Shown here in pieces: positions 16,529-25,612 of a stretch of DNA of 64,000 nt (position 1 is the first letter of the stretch; every line of letters begins with the position of its first letter). The translations under genes were made by a program, and so were the position numbers. Source of the stretch: an uncultured Bacteroidales bacterium (GTDB lineage: Bacteria; Bacteroidota; Bacteroidia; Bacteroidales; F082); assembly GCA_947303395.1 (NCBI GenBank), contig CAMYYD010000006.1:110877-174876 (forward strand), written 5' to 3'. The notes below the pieces were generated by a model. That model was not told the DNA's origin, did no database searches, and saw nothing but the letters and a program-made list of their open reading frames with translations.

Positions 16529-16616
16529 TTTTTAGACCTTAGACCTTAGTCAGTTCCAACAATGGATTGTTCTAAAGTCTAAGGTCTAACGTCTAAGGTC
16601 TAACGTCTAAAGTCTA
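16519..16616. repeat. 7-mer (TTAGACN) array between convergent genes, containing one stop codon and touching the other
   Basis: Plus-strand units AGACCTTAG, TTTTTAGACC and AGACCTTAG begin inside the last codons of rimO. After a short spacer (16548-16570) the inverse units (CTAAAGTCTAAGGTCTAACG...) run up to base 16616, directly against the TTA (stop on the minus strand) of the beta-helix gene. The inverted halves can form a hairpin. The family recurs at 29886, 31227, 40358 and 62112. Confidence 0.85.
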
Positions 16617-18899
16617 TTATTGTGCCTGGAAGCTAAACGCCTGCGTCGATGCCGACGATGTTCCGCCAAGGTAGAGTCCATGGAAAGAGGTCGTTGGGTT
16701 CGTTGGTGCATCATTGCCGTACTTCACGTAATAAGTGCTGCCACTTACCATGCCTGTCGCTGTGATGAGGGCGAGGTTGCTTGTACAGTTGGCTTCGAAG
16801 CTGAATGTCACCATATTGGAGCCGCCTGTGCCACTAGCATTCGACAGCGTGTAGTATTTTCCAGCCTGGAAGCTATAGCTGCTTGTGTAGAATTTATAGC
16901 CTTGTGCAGGGTTGGTGATGGTGCCACCACCTCCGCCGCCGCCCCAGCCACCACCTTGTGATCCGCCAGCGCTGATACCGATACCGGTGCCAGTAATTCT
17001 GATGTAATTGTTGTTGTCACAGTCAAATCCTTCTTCAGGGTTACCCTTGGTGGTGTAGGCGAAAGCTACGCCATTGCCAATGGTGATGGCTCCTGCTGTT
17101 CCTGCATTTGAGTCGACGGCATCGTTGCCGTTGCTGAAACATACAGTTACACCGCCGTTGAAGAAAATCTTGCCCGACGAGTTGATGCAGTCGTCGTAGC
17201 ATTTGAAGTAATGCTGACCACCTTCAATGTTGATTTGAGTCTTAGACTCCAGACCTTCTGCACCGCTTGTTGAGGTGTGTACGTCTGTTGTACCACCGTA
17301 AACTGTTGCTACGCCACCAACTTTGATGGCTTTGGCTGATGCTGTTGACGAAGAGCTGCCGCCGCCAGGTCCTGGAGGCCATCCGCCGCCTGAGCCAATT
17401 TGAGCTCCAGATGTGGTGATTGTGATTGTTGGACCGGTGCCGTCGGTGTTACCCTGAGTGTAAGTGCCGGTATAAGTGTTGCCGTTCTTTGAGCCGACTT
17501 TTATGCCTTTGCCAGCTTTTCCTGTGCTTGTAAGCGTGATGTTACCGCTCAGAATCTGCATGTTGCCTTCAGCGCGGAGGCAGGAACTTGAATATGTGTC
17601 AGTGCCTGATGTGGCTGTATAAGTTGCACCATCGCCGTGAGTTTCGATATTGATGGTGTTGTTACCACTAATCGTCATATTGCCGTCGCATGAGATGCCT
17701 TTGCCGCCATTATTTGAACTTGGGAGGTTGATGTTAAACGTTCCGCCGCTAATGATGATGTCGGTGTCGCTCTTGATTGCGGTGCAGTATGACGGATCGT
17801 TGTTGGCTATCACGGTGGCACCGCTCGAAGTTATGGTGAAATCACCATCGGTGAGAGTAATTGTGCTGTTCGACTTGATACCTTTTGACACAGCGCCAGA
17901 ATTGTTCAAAACGAATGTTCCGCCGTTGATAGTCAATTCTTTATCTGCTTTGATGCAGTTTGCATCGGCACCAGTGAGAGTGATGTTGATCTCACCTCCG
18001 TTGATAACCAAAGTGCTGTCGGCAGAGATGCCGTTGATGTCGGCTGTCGGACTTGTTATGGTGATATTACCTCCGTAGATGTAGCCGTCCAATTCGCTGG
18101 TCAAACCGTCGTCGCCGCACGATTGGATGTTGATGTTTCCGCCTTGAACCAAAAGTCCTTCAGTATGAATTCCATCCAAAACAGAACTTGCGATGACGAT
18201 ATTTCCTGAGTTCATGTTAAACTGTCCCTTGACTTTGACTGCATGTTGCACAAGACCTGTAACTGTTAGCGTGCCATTTCCTTGAACGAGAAGATCGTTG
18301 TTGCTCATAAGAGCGGCTTTCTTGTCGCTTTCAGCACTGTCGCTGAGCGAGTTGGTGGTGTTGTCGACAATCTCGAGGATGAGACCTGCTTCACAAGTCA
18401 AATCCATCGCTTTGCCAGTAGGATTGGTAAGATTAACTCCATTTAACTTGACAGTTGGTGTTGTCGTGCTCTCCAGCTCGAAACGTCCAGGATTTGCTGT
18501 GCCTGACAAAACATAAGTTATGTTCGATGAGCTTAACGAGGTAATGGAAACCTTCGCTTCGCTGACAGTCACTATGACTTCTGTGACAGGGTATGGGTTG
18601 ATTACTTCGGCCGACGTTCCATTATAATTTATGTAAACGATGTCGCCAGTGCTTGCCGGAATAAACGGGAAGGTCAGACTGTCGACCTCGGTGAAGTCGA
18701 ACGAGTATAAGTTGTTGGTTGTCCGCACTTTAAGCTTGCCATTCTCGTTGATGTACATGCTGTCGATGGAGCTTACCGGCGCATCCAGAACTATGCCCTT
18801 GTTTTCCTGGCCATGAATGCGCACATGGTATTCTCCATCCTGTGCCTTAACTGATAATCCGATGAATATCAATGATATAATGAACAAAACTCTCTTCAT
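16617..18899 (-). CDS. Secreted Cthe_2159-like beta-helix, carbohydrate-binding protein
   Basis: 760 residues with a signal peptide (MKRVLFIISLIFIGLSVKAQ). Residues about 20-90 form a small module (SSIDSMYINENGKLKVR, then FTEVDSLTF) that resembles the N-terminal part of the neighbour at 18904. A long right-handed beta-helix follows, made of repeated turns such as LTINGGTFVLNNSG and DIIISGGTFNINL; this is typical of the Cthe_2159 family, a founding member of which binds cellulose and pectin-like polymers. Two glycine-rich loops (GGGWPPGPGGG and GGGWGGGGGGG) interrupt the helix. No clear type IX sorting tail is visible. Cotranscribed with 18904, 4 bases upstream. Confidence 0.82.
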   Translation of the reverse strand: MKRVLFIISLIFIGLSVKAQDGEYHVRIHGQENKGIVLDAPVSSIDSMYINENGKLKVRTTNNLYSFDFTEVDSLTFPFIPASTGDIVYINYNGTSAEVINPYPVTEVIVTVSEAKVSITSLSSSNITYVLSGTANPGRFELESTTTPTVKLNGVNLTNPTGKAMDLTCEAGLILEIVDNTTNSLSDSAESDKKAALMSNNDLLVQGNGTLTVTGLVQHAVKVKGQFNMNSGNIVIASSVLDGIHTEGLLVQGGNINIQSCGDDGLTSELDGYIYGGNITITSPTADINGISADSTLVINGGEINITLTGADANCIKADKELTINGGTFVLNNSGAVSKGIKSNSTITLTDGDFTITSSGATVIANNDPSYCTAIKSDTDIIISGGTFNINLPSSNNGGKGISCDGNMTISGNNTINIETHGDGATYTATSGTDTYSSSCLRAEGNMQILSGNITLTSTGKAGKGIKVGSKNGNTYTGTYTQGNTDGTGPTITITTSGAQIGSGGGWPPGPGGGSSSSTASAKAIKVGGVATVYGGTTDVHTSTSGAEGLESKTQINIEGGQHYFKCYDDCINSSGKIFFNGGVTVCFSNGNDAVDSNAGTAGAITIGNGVAFAYTTKGNPEEGFDCDNNNYIRITGTGIGISAGGSQGGGWGGGGGGGTITNPAQGYKFYTSSYSFQAGKYYTLSNASGTGGSNMVTFSFEANCTSNLALITATGMVSGSTYYVKYGNDAPTNPTTSFHGLYLGGTSSASTQAFSFQAQ

Positions 18900-18903
18900 G
18901 GCA

Positions 18904-19368
18904 TTACATTTTTATGAATTTGGAAAACTCGTTGCCTACACCTATTATGTATAAGCCCGCGCGCAAATCACCGACGTTGATGGCTGCGTTTGCTGACACT
19001 ATGGCTCTTTTTACCACTGCTCCGTTTATCAAATAAATTGTAACTTCTTGATTATCAGAGATGTTGTTTATTCTTAAAATATCGTTTGTCGGATTCGGAT
19101 AAATCGTAAGATGTTGATTTTCAGTTTCGATGACATCCTGTACTTCTGAAAAATAGGCTTTTCTCAAACTTGACAGGTTGAAAGAGACGGTTTCGCCATT
19201 GTTGTCGAGGAAAAGCTGGGTGTCGGAATAGTAAATCTTAGAGCTGGTGCTCATCACGTAACTCGCTGTTGTTCCGTCGGTTTTCACTATGGTGAAGGTG
19301 ACTTCCTGCGCAAATGCATAGCACAAGAACCCTAATGACATCAACGCCGTTAAAAATAATTTTTTCAT
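18904..19368 (-). CDS. Small secreted protein with type IX secretion sorting domain
   Basis: 154 residues: signal peptide (MKKLFLTALMSLGFLCYAFAQ), a module of about 60 residues (SSKIYYSDTQLFL, then SSLRKAYFSEV), and a C-terminal T9SS type A sorting domain that starts HLTIYPNPTNDILRI and ends FSKFIKM. Such tails direct export through the type IX system and attachment at the cell surface. It is first in a two-gene unit with the beta-helix protein, whose N-terminal module it resembles. The promoter TATCTTTG (minus) is at 19401-19408. Confidence 0.85.
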   Translation of the reverse strand: MKKLFLTALMSLGFLCYAFAQEVTFTIVKTDGTTASYVMSTSSKIYYSDTQLFLDNNGETVSFNLSSLRKAYFSEVQDVIETENQHLTIYPNPTNDILRINNISDNQEVTIYLINGAVVKRAIVSANAAINVGDLRAGLYIIGVGNEFSKFIKM

Positions 19369-19400
19369 AGTTAATCTGTTAAATACTAAATTATAAACAA

Positions 19401-19408
19401 CAAAGATA
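19401..19408 (-). promoter_or_regulatory. Promoter of the T9SS/beta-helix gene pair
   Basis: TATCTTTG read on the minus strand, about 32 bases before the start codon; TTG of a -33 box is at about the expected distance further upstream. Confidence 0.6.
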
Positions 19409-19440
19409 CGGAAAATATTTTAAATATCAGACAAAAAAAG

Positions 19441-19468
19441 AAAAAGTGACAAGAAAATGCCACTTTTT
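19441..19468 (-). terminator. Terminator downstream of pepD
   Basis: On the minus strand AAAAAGTG pairs with CACTTTTT and is followed by CTTTTTTTG. It lies beyond the large palindromic repeat that follows pepD. Confidence 0.6.
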
Positions 19469-19473
19469 ATCAA

Positions 19474-19620
19474 CGTCATTTCGACTGAAGCGGAGCGAAA
19501 TGGAGAAATCTCCGGCATTTGAATGTTTCGGAACAATCCAGATGGTGGAGATTTCTCGGCTTCACTTCGTTACGCTCGAAATGACGATGGGGAATGCTTC
19601 GCCTGCGCTCGAAATGACAG
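19474..19620. repeat. GTCATTTCGA...GAGAAATCT inverted repeat, about 2.5 arms
   Basis: Left arm 19474-19514 (CGTCATTTCGACTGAAGCGG...GAGAAATCTCCG) is inverted at about 19543-19586 (GGAGATTTCTCGG...CTCGAAATGACG); a third partial arm ends CTCGAAATGACAGG and stops one base before the pepD stop triplet. It fills most of the gap between pepD and the T9SS gene. Confidence 0.85.
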
Positions 19621-19621
19621 G

Positions 19622-21085
19622 TTATTTCTTTGGTGCCTCGAGCAAGATATCGCACAGCAAATCCCAGAACATCTGGACTGTCTTGATCTCGATTCTCTCG
19701 TCAGGGGAGTGCACGCCGCGGAGTGTCGGACCGAATGAAATCATGTCCATGCCAGCGATCTTGTCGCCGATGAGGCCGCATTCGAGACCTGCGTGGATAG
19801 CCTTCACTTTAGGGTCTTTGCCGAAGCGTTTCTTATAGACTTTCTCAGCGATGGCGCAGATTGCCGAGTTCGGGTTAGGTGTCCAGCCCGGGTAGCCGTC
19901 GGTGTGTTTCACCTCTGCGTTGGCGAGGTTGAAGCAAGCCTCGACCATTGCCGCCGCATATTCCTTAGCCGACTCGATGGAGCTGCGCTGTGAGGTCTGG
20001 ATGAAGAAATAACCTTCTTTTTTCTTTACAGATGCGAGGTTTGTCGATGTCTCTACGAAGTTCGGGACGGTCTGTGACCACTCGATGACGCCGTGAGGGC
20101 AGGTGAGGAGGCCGTTCAGGAGGTCGAACTGTGTCATCTCGTCGATGACGACATCGGCTGTAGTCTCTGATTTCTTTGCCTTAACGGTGATGCCTGGGTC
20201 GGCGACTTGATATTCGTTCTTGAAGCTCTTTTCAAATTTCTTGACCATTGCCTCGAATTTCTTTGCGCAGTCTTTCGGGATGAATACGACAGCTGTTGCC
20301 TCGCGAGCGATGGCGTTGCGAAGATTACCACCCTGGATATCATAAATACGGAGGTCGTAGTCGTTTGTTGCCTGCCATAAGATTCTGGTTAACAGCTTGT
20401 TAGCGTTGGCGAGGTTCTTGTTGATGTCGTCGCCTGAGTGACCGCCTTTCAGTCCGCTGACCTTGATGTCGTAAGGGATGTAGCCTTCAGGGGCGTTCTC
20501 GAGTTTGTAGAAAATCTTGACGATGGTGTCCATGCCGCCTGCGCATCCGATGAAGATCTCGCCTTCGTCTTCTGAGTCGAGGTTGAGAAGGATACGGCCA
20601 GTGAAGTCTTTCGGGTCGAGTTTCTCGGCGCCAGTGAGACCTGTCTCTTCATCGACGGTGAAGATGCACTCAAGCGGACCGTGTTTTACGTTTTTATCAG
20701 TGATTACTGCCAATGCAGCAGCCACTCCGATGCCGTCGTCAGCGCCGAGTGTGGTGCCGTTAGCATGCAGCCATTCGCCTTTCAACACAGCCTCGATAGG
20801 GTCTTTGTCGAAATCGTGGACTTTGTCGCCGTTTTTCTCGCACACCATATCCATGTGAGCCTGCAGAATCACGGTCTGGCGGTTTTCCATGCCCTTCGTT
20901 GCCGGCACGCTCATGATGATGTTGCCGCAAGGTTCTTTCTTGTATTCCACTTTATGGTCTTTTGCCCATTTCTCAAGGTAAGCTACCATTTTTTCTTCTC
21001 TCTTTGAAGGACGTGGCACGCCCATGATGCCTTGGAATTCCTTCCAAACGCCTTCCGGTTTAAGTTTTAATACTACTTCGTTCAT
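19622..21085 (-). CDS. pepD: Aminoacyl-histidine dipeptidase (beta-Ala-His dipeptidase), M20 family
   Basis: 487 residues. A cytosolic zinc di-metal aminopeptidase that cleaves Xaa-His and other dipeptides. Metal-site motifs are ILQAHMDMVCEKN, TLGADDGIGVAAAL, FTVDEETGLTGAEKL and LNLDSEDEGEIFIG, with a C-terminal HAGLECGLIGDKIAGMDMISFGP. Length and order are normal for PepD. It runs with rpe (4-base gap) as a two-gene unit. Confidence 0.95.
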   Translation of the reverse strand: MNEVVLKLKPEGVWKEFQGIMGVPRPSKREEKMVAYLEKWAKDHKVEYKKEPCGNIIMSVPATKGMENRQTVILQAHMDMVCEKNGDKVHDFDKDPIEAVLKGEWLHANGTTLGADDGIGVAAALAVITDKNVKHGPLECIFTVDEETGLTGAEKLDPKDFTGRILLNLDSEDEGEIFIGCAGGMDTIVKIFYKLENAPEGYIPYDIKVSGLKGGHSGDDINKNLANANKLLTRILWQATNDYDLRIYDIQGGNLRNAIAREATAVVFIPKDCAKKFEAMVKKFEKSFKNEYQVADPGITVKAKKSETTADVVIDEMTQFDLLNGLLTCPHGVIEWSQTVPNFVETSTNLASVKKKEGYFFIQTSQRSSIESAKEYAAAMVEACFNLANAEVKHTDGYPGWTPNPNSAICAIAEKVYKKRFGKDPKVKAIHAGLECGLIGDKIAGMDMISFGPTLRGVHSPDERIEIKTVQMFWDLLCDILLEAPKK

Positions 21086-21089
21086 GATA

Positions 21090-21737
21090 TTAATGTTTTA
21101 ATAATTCTATTGTCTTTATTGGGTCTTCCGATTTGAAGACAGCGTTTCCTGCTACCAAAACATCGGCCCCAGCATTGAAAAGCTTCGGTGCGTTCTCGAC
21201 ATTCACTCCGCCATCGACTTCAATCATGGTTTTTAATCCTTGATTATCAATCATTTGACGAAGTTTTTCAATCTTTGCGTATGTGCGCTCGATGAATTTC
21301 TGACCTCCGAAGCCAGGATTCACTGACATTAATAATACAAGGTCTAAATCGCCAAGGATATCTTCGAGGAGCGTCACTGAGGTGTGCGGATTAAGCACCA
21401 CGCCGGCTTTCACGCCCAGCGATTTAAGCATCTGCACTGAGCGATGGATATGTGTGCTTGCCTCGTAATGGAAGGTGATGATGTCGGCTCCAGCGTCGCG
21501 GAACTTCTCGAAATAACGGTCAGGTTCGACAATCATGAGATGCACGTCGAGAGGCTTAAGTGCTTCTTTCTTAATGGCTTGCACCAGCGGGATGCCGTAA
21601 GAGATATTCGGCACGAACACCCCGTCCATGATGTCGCAATGGAACCAATCGGCCTGACTGCGGTTCACCATGTCGATATCTTTCGACAGATGCAGGAAGT
21701 CAGCTGAAAGCAACGATGGAGCGATAAGTTTTTGCAT
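21090..21737 (-). CDS. rpe: Ribulose-phosphate 3-epimerase
   Basis: 215 residues, TIM barrel. It interconverts ribulose-5-phosphate and xylulose-5-phosphate in the pentose phosphate pathway. Signatures: APSLLSADFLHL at the start, DIMDGVFVPNISYG with the catalytic Asp, LDVHLMIVEPDRY, MSVNPGFGGQKFIE and VDGGVNVENAP. The promoter element TATATTTG (minus) is at 21763-21770. Confidence 0.95.
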   Translation of the reverse strand: MQKLIAPSLLSADFLHLSKDIDMVNRSQADWFHCDIMDGVFVPNISYGIPLVQAIKKEALKPLDVHLMIVEPDRYFEKFRDAGADIITFHYEASTHIHRSVQMLKSLGVKAGVVLNPHTSVTLLEDILGDLDLVLLMSVNPGFGGQKFIERTYAKIEKLRQMIDNQGLKTMIEVDGGVNVENAPKLFNAGADVLVAGNAVFKSEDPIKTIELLKH

Positions 21738-21762
21738 GATTAAAAATGTTTAATACAATCTG

Positions 21763-21770
21763 CAAATATA
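21763..21770 (-). promoter_or_regulatory. Promoter of rpe-pepD
   Basis: TATATTTG followed by CAG on the minus strand, the same sequence as the hut-operon promoter at 9526. Confidence 0.6.
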
Positions 21771-21801
21771 CAAAATATTTTGAATTGATAGGGGAGTAGG
21801 C

Positions 21802-21833
21802 AAAAAAATAACAGGACCGTCACCAGCCCTGTT
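21802..21833 (-). terminator. rpoD terminator
   Basis: On the minus strand AACAGGG...TCCTGTT forms a hairpin followed by ATTTTTTTG, 27 bases after the rpoD stop. Confidence 0.75.
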
Positions 21834-21859
21834 AATCCCTCAATAATCAAATAATAAGA

Positions 21860-22723
21860 TCAACCAAGATAACTCTTGAGAATCTTGCTCCTGCTTGTGT
21901 GTTTCAAACGGCGGATTGCCTTCTCCTTGATCTGACGCACACGCTCGCGCGTGAGGTCAAACTTCTCGCCAATTTCCTCCAAAGTCATCGGGTGACCGCC
22001 GTTGAGTCCGAAATAAAGACGGACGACGTCGGCCTCGCGTTGTGTCAAAGTCGAGATGGCGCGGTCGATCTCCTTACGTAATGACTCGTAAAGAAGTTCT
22101 GTCTCGGGTGTCACCACTTCGTCACTCTTCAAGACGTCGTACATATTGTTGTCTTCATCCTGCACGAGTGGTGCGTCCATTGAAACATGACGGCCTGCGT
22201 TTTTCATCGATTCCTTGACTTCGGCTTCGGTGAGGTCGAGGACTTCAGCTATCTCTTCAGCGTTTGGCTCGCGCTCAAATTCCTGCTCCAGCTTTGCGTA
22301 TGTCTTGTTGATTTTGTTGATCGAGCCGATCTTGTTCAATGGAAGTCGGACGATACGTGATTGTTCTGCAAGAGCCTGGAGGATGGACTGACGGATCCAC
22401 CACACAGCGTAAGAGATGAACTTGAAACCTCTTGTCTCGTCAAAACGGCGCGCCGCCTTGATAAGACCGAGGTTGCCCTCGTTGATGAGGTCGGGGAGGC
22501 TTAATCCCTGATTTTGGTACTGTTTCGACACGGAGACTACGAATCTCAAATTAGCCTTTGTGAGCTTCTCCAAAGCGGCCATGTCGCCCTGACGGATTCG
22601 CTGCGCAAGCTCGACTTCCTCGTCAGCCGTTATCAATTCAACTTTACCAATCTCCTGGAGATACTTATCCAAAGAAGCTGTTTCCCTGTTGGTAACTTGT
22701 TTGGTAATCTTTAACTGCCTCAT
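21860..22723 (-). CDS. rpoD: Primary sigma factor of RNA polymerase (SigA-type)
   Basis: 287 residues: sigma regions 1.2 ([15 protein letters not shown]), 2 ([17 protein letters not shown], then [17 protein letters not shown]), 3 and 4 ([28 protein letters not shown]). It lacks region 1.1 and the non-conserved region, which is the usual short primary sigma of Bacteroidota that reads TAnnTTTG promoters like those seen throughout this window. It lies downstream of pnp, separated by a long 8-mer repeat array, with its own terminator after it. Confidence 0.95.
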   Translation of the reverse strand: MRQLKITKQVTNRETASLDKYLQEIGKVELITADEEVELAQRIRQGDMAALEKLTKANLRFVVSVSKQYQNQGLSLPDLINEGNLGLIKAARRFDETRGFKFISYAVWWIRQSILQALAEQSRIVRLPLNKIGSINKINKTYAKLEQEFEREPNAEEIAEVLDLTEAEVKESMKNAGRHVSMDAPLVQDEDNNMYDVLKSDEVVTPETELLYESLRKEIDRAISTLTQREADVVRLYFGLNGGHPMTLEEIGEKFDLTRERVRQIKEKAIRRLKHTSRSKILKSYLG

Positions 22724-22734
22724 ATTCTTTTTAT

Positions 22735-22823
22735 TAAGTTATTCAGTTGTTTAGTTATTCAGTTGTTCAGTTAATCAGAAGCCAATAACTGACTAACTGA
22801 TTAACTGACTAACTGGTTAACTA
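22735..22823. repeat. 8-mer (TTARTCAG) inverted array anchored on the pnp stop codon
   Basis: On the minus strand pnp ends TAG and continues TTAACCAGTTAGTCAG, TTAATCAG, TTAGTCAG, TTATT; after a short spacer the inverse (TTAACTGAACAACTGAATAAC...) follows and stops about 10 bases before the rpoD start codon. It could form a long AT-rich hairpin in the pnp-rpoD gap, and it puts stop codons in all three frames. Confidence 0.8.
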
Positions 22824-25034
22824 TTTCTTCTCGTGACGTGGTCCTTTGTGATCGCCACCTTTGTGTTCACCGCCCTTGTGCTCGCCACGTGGTCTCTCTG
22901 GCTTCTCAACGTAACCTTCCGGTTTTGGCAATAAAGCCTTTCTTGAGAGGCGGAGCTTGCCGGTCTTCTGGTCGATGTCGATCAATTTCACTTGAATCTT
23001 GTCGCCTTCTTTCAAAACGCCGTCCATGCTCTCGAGACGCTTGTAATCGATCTCTGAGATGTGGAGTAAACCGTCTTTACCTGGAAGAATCTCAACGAAA
23101 GCGCCGAACGGCATGATTGACTTCACTGTGCCGTCGTAAACCTCGCCAACCTCAGGAACTGCAACGATAGCGCGCACGCGTGCCTTAGCAGCCTCGAGGT
23201 CTTCCTTGTTGGTAGAAGCAATCTCGACAATGCCGCATTTCTCGTCTTCAGTGATGACGATGACGGTGTTAGTGGTCTTCTGAATCTCTTGAACGACTTT
23301 TCCGCCAGGACCGATGACAGCGCCGATGAAGTCCTTAGGAATGATGATCTTCTCGATACGTGGCACTGACTCTTTGTAGTCGGCACGTGGCTCGCTGATG
23401 GTCTTGGCCATCTCGCCGAGGATGTGCATTCTGCCAGCCTTTGCCTGCTCGAGAGCCTCACTCAAAACTTCATATGACAAACCGTCAACTTTGATATCCA
23501 TCTGGCATGCTGTAATGCCGTCTACAGTACCTGTGACCTTAAAGTCCATGTCGCCAAGGTGGTCCTCATCGCCAAGAATATCTGACAAAACAGCGTATTT
23601 GTCATTGTCGGTGATTAAGCCCATTGCGATACCTGCGACAGGTTTTCTCATCTTGACACCTGCGTCCATCAATGCTAATGTGCCACCGCACACCGAAGCC
23701 ATTGATGATGAGCCGTTTGACTCGAGGATGTCGGACACCACGCGGATGGTGTAAGGATTTTCTTCGCCACCAGGAATCATGTTCTTGAGAGCTCTCTCAG
23801 CGAGGTTGCCGTGACCGATTTCACGACGGCTGACACCGCGGCTGGCCTTGCATTCGCCTGTTGCGAAGCTTGGGAAGTTGTAGTGCAGCATGAAGTTGCT
23901 TGTGCCTTCAACGACAGCACCGTCGATGGTCTGCTCGTCGAGCTTAGTGCCGAGTGTCACTGTCACCAGTGCCTGTGTCTCACCACGTGTGAAGATGGCT
24001 GAGCCGTGGCATGAAGGAAGTACGTCGACTTCTGTCCAAATAGGACGGATCTGGTCGAGTTTACGGCCGTCGAGACGTTTGCGCTCGATGAGGATAGCGT
24101 CGCGCACTGCCTTACGCTCGATGTCGTGGAAGTAACGTTTTGCCATCGAGGTTTTCTCTTCGAGTTCCTCTTCGGTGTATTTTGTGAGATAGTTGTCAAG
24201 GATTGCCTGGAATGCGTCCTCGCGCTCGTGTTTGTTGGCGTTGCCTGTGAGAGCGAAGTCGTAGCAAGGTTTGTAGCAGCACTCCATCATGTCGGCGCGC
24301 AAATCTTCGTCGTTGACTTCATGGCAGTACTCGCGTTTAGGATTTGCCTTCTCAACGCGTGAAGCGAGGTCGATCTGTGCCTGCACCTGACCTTTGATAG
24401 CCTCGTGAGCGGCTTTCAAAGCGCCGATCATCTGTGCTTCTGAAATTTCTTTCGATTCGCCTTCCACCATGCAGATGTCTTTCATTGTAGCACCCACCAT
24501 GAGTTCGAGGTCGGCGTTCTCGAGTTCGTCGGCACGTGGGTTGATGACGTATTCGCCATTGATCATTGCGACGCGGACTTCTGAGATAGGACCGTGGAAC
24601 GGGATGTCAGAAACCGCAATAGCTGCTGATGCTGCCAATGCTGCGTAAGCATCCGGAAGAACGTTCTGCTCACCTGAGAGCAATGTGATCTGTACCTGGA
24701 TTTCAGCGTGGAAATCGTCAGGGAATAATGGACGGATGGCGCGGTCAACGAGACGTGAGATCAGAATCTCATAGTCTGATGGCTTGCCTTCGCGTTTGAA
24801 GAAACCGCCAGGAAACTTGCCTGTGGCGGCGTATTTTTCTTTATAATCGACTGAAAGAGGCAGGAAATCGACATCGTCTTTCGCTTCTTTTGCTGCAACC
24901 ACTGTTGCGAGCAACACTGTCTTACCGCATGTCACTACCGCTGCACCGTCGGCCTGCTTGGCCAGACGTCCTGTCTCGATGGTAATGATGTCCTTACCAG
25001 TTTGTACGGTCTGTTTAATACCTTCTGGACCCAT
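22821..25034 (-). CDS. pnp: Polyribonucleotide nucleotidyltransferase (PNPase)
   Basis: 737 residues. A phosphate-dependent 3' to 5' exoribonuclease. Two RNase PH domains ([24 protein letters not shown]-type segment [39 protein letters not shown]) flank an alpha-helical domain and are followed by KH ([20 protein letters not shown]) and S1 ([18 protein letters not shown]) domains. The extreme C-terminus is a His/Gly-rich tail with three near-repeats [15 protein letters not shown]. It lies after rpsO in the classic rpsO-pnp order, with a terminator between them. Confidence 0.96.
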   Translation of the reverse strand: MGPEGIKQTVQTGKDIITIETGRLAKQADGAAVVTCGKTVLLATVVAAKEAKDDVDFLPLSVDYKEKYAATGKFPGGFFKREGKPSDYEILISRLVDRAIRPLFPDDFHAEIQVQITLLSGEQNVLPDAYAALAASAAIAVSDIPFHGPISEVRVAMINGEYVINPRADELENADLELMVGATMKDICMVEGESKEISEAQMIGALKAAHEAIKGQVQAQIDLASRVEKANPKREYCHEVNDEDLRADMMECCYKPCYDFALTGNANKHEREDAFQAILDNYLTKYTEEELEEKTSMAKRYFHDIERKAVRDAILIERKRLDGRKLDQIRPIWTEVDVLPSCHGSAIFTRGETQALVTVTLGTKLDEQTIDGAVVEGTSNFMLHYNFPSFATGECKASRGVSRREIGHGNLAERALKNMIPGGEENPYTIRVVSDILESNGSSSMASVCGGTLALMDAGVKMRKPVAGIAMGLITDNDKYAVLSDILGDEDHLGDMDFKVTGTVDGITACQMDIKVDGLSYEVLSEALEQAKAGRMHILGEMAKTISEPRADYKESVPRIEKIIIPKDFIGAVIGPGGKVVQEIQKTTNTVIVITEDEKCGIVEIASTNKEDLEAAKARVRAIVAVPEVGEVYDGTVKSIMPFGAFVEILPGKDGLLHISEIDYKRLESMDGVLKEGDKIQVKLIDIDQKTGKLRLSRKALLPKPEGYVEKPERPRGEHKGGEHKGGDHKGPRHEKK

Positions 25035-25088
25035 AATAAAAACTTTAAATAATTAATAAACCGCTTTTGATTAGGCATACAACAATGC

Positions 25089-25119
25089 AAAAAAAGGCAA
25101 CGAAATATTGCCTTTTTTT
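25089..25119 (-). terminator. Terminator between rpsO and pnp
   Basis: AAAAAGGCAA (25091-25100) pairs with TTGCCTTTTT (25108-25117). On the minus strand it follows the rpsO stop by about 26 bases and ends in a T-run, so it probably attenuates read-through into pnp. Confidence 0.8.
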
Positions 25120-25144
25120 GCAAGGGCATTGATAAACAATGCTA

Positions 25145-25414
25145 TTATTTTCTGATACCTAATTCCTTGATGATTGTACGATATCTTTCGATATCATTCT
25201 TCTTCAGATAGGCGAGGAGTTTTCTTCTCTTACCTACGAGAGCGACCAGTGAACGCTTTGTTGCGATGTCCTTCTTGCTGGTCTTCATGTGCTCTGTCAA
25301 ATTCTTGATTCTGAATGTGAACAATGCAATTTGTCCTTCTGCTGAGCCGGTATCCTGTGCGTTTTTACCGTACTTTGCAAAAATCTCTTCTTTCTTTTCT
25401 GCAGTTAAATACAT
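25145..25414 (-). CDS. rpsO: 30S ribosomal protein S15
   Basis: 89 residues with the S15 signature TGSAEGQIALFTFRIKNLTEH and RRSLVALVGKRRKLLAYLKK-type helices. It binds 16S rRNA early in 30S assembly. Promoter element TAATTTTG (minus) at 25446-25453 is followed by GCAGTCCGAAAATTT, the same leader start as rpmG. Confidence 0.95.
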   Translation of the reverse strand: MYLTAEKKEEIFAKYGKNAQDTGSAEGQIALFTFRIKNLTEHMKTSKKDIATKRSLVALVGKRRKLLAYLKKNDIERYRTIIKELGIRK

Positions 25415-25445
25415 ATCTATCTTTTTTCTCTAAATTTTCGGACTG

Positions 25446-25453
25446 CAAAATTA
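25446..25453 (-). promoter_or_regulatory. rpsO promoter
   Basis: TAATTTTG on the minus strand, followed by CAGTCCGAAAATTTAGAG. The shared CAGTCCGAA leader suggests common control with rpmG and rpmE2. Confidence 0.65.
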
Positions 25454-25612
25454 CAACTTTTTTATTTACAAAAAACAAAAATTTTCAAAAAAAATTTTAC
25501 CTATAAAAATTAAGTAAAATTAATTTCGTATTGAAATAAATATTAACTTTGAAGCGATTTTTCTCTGCTGAGAAATCATTTAATATATAATAGGTAACTA
25601 AAATTAATTTAT

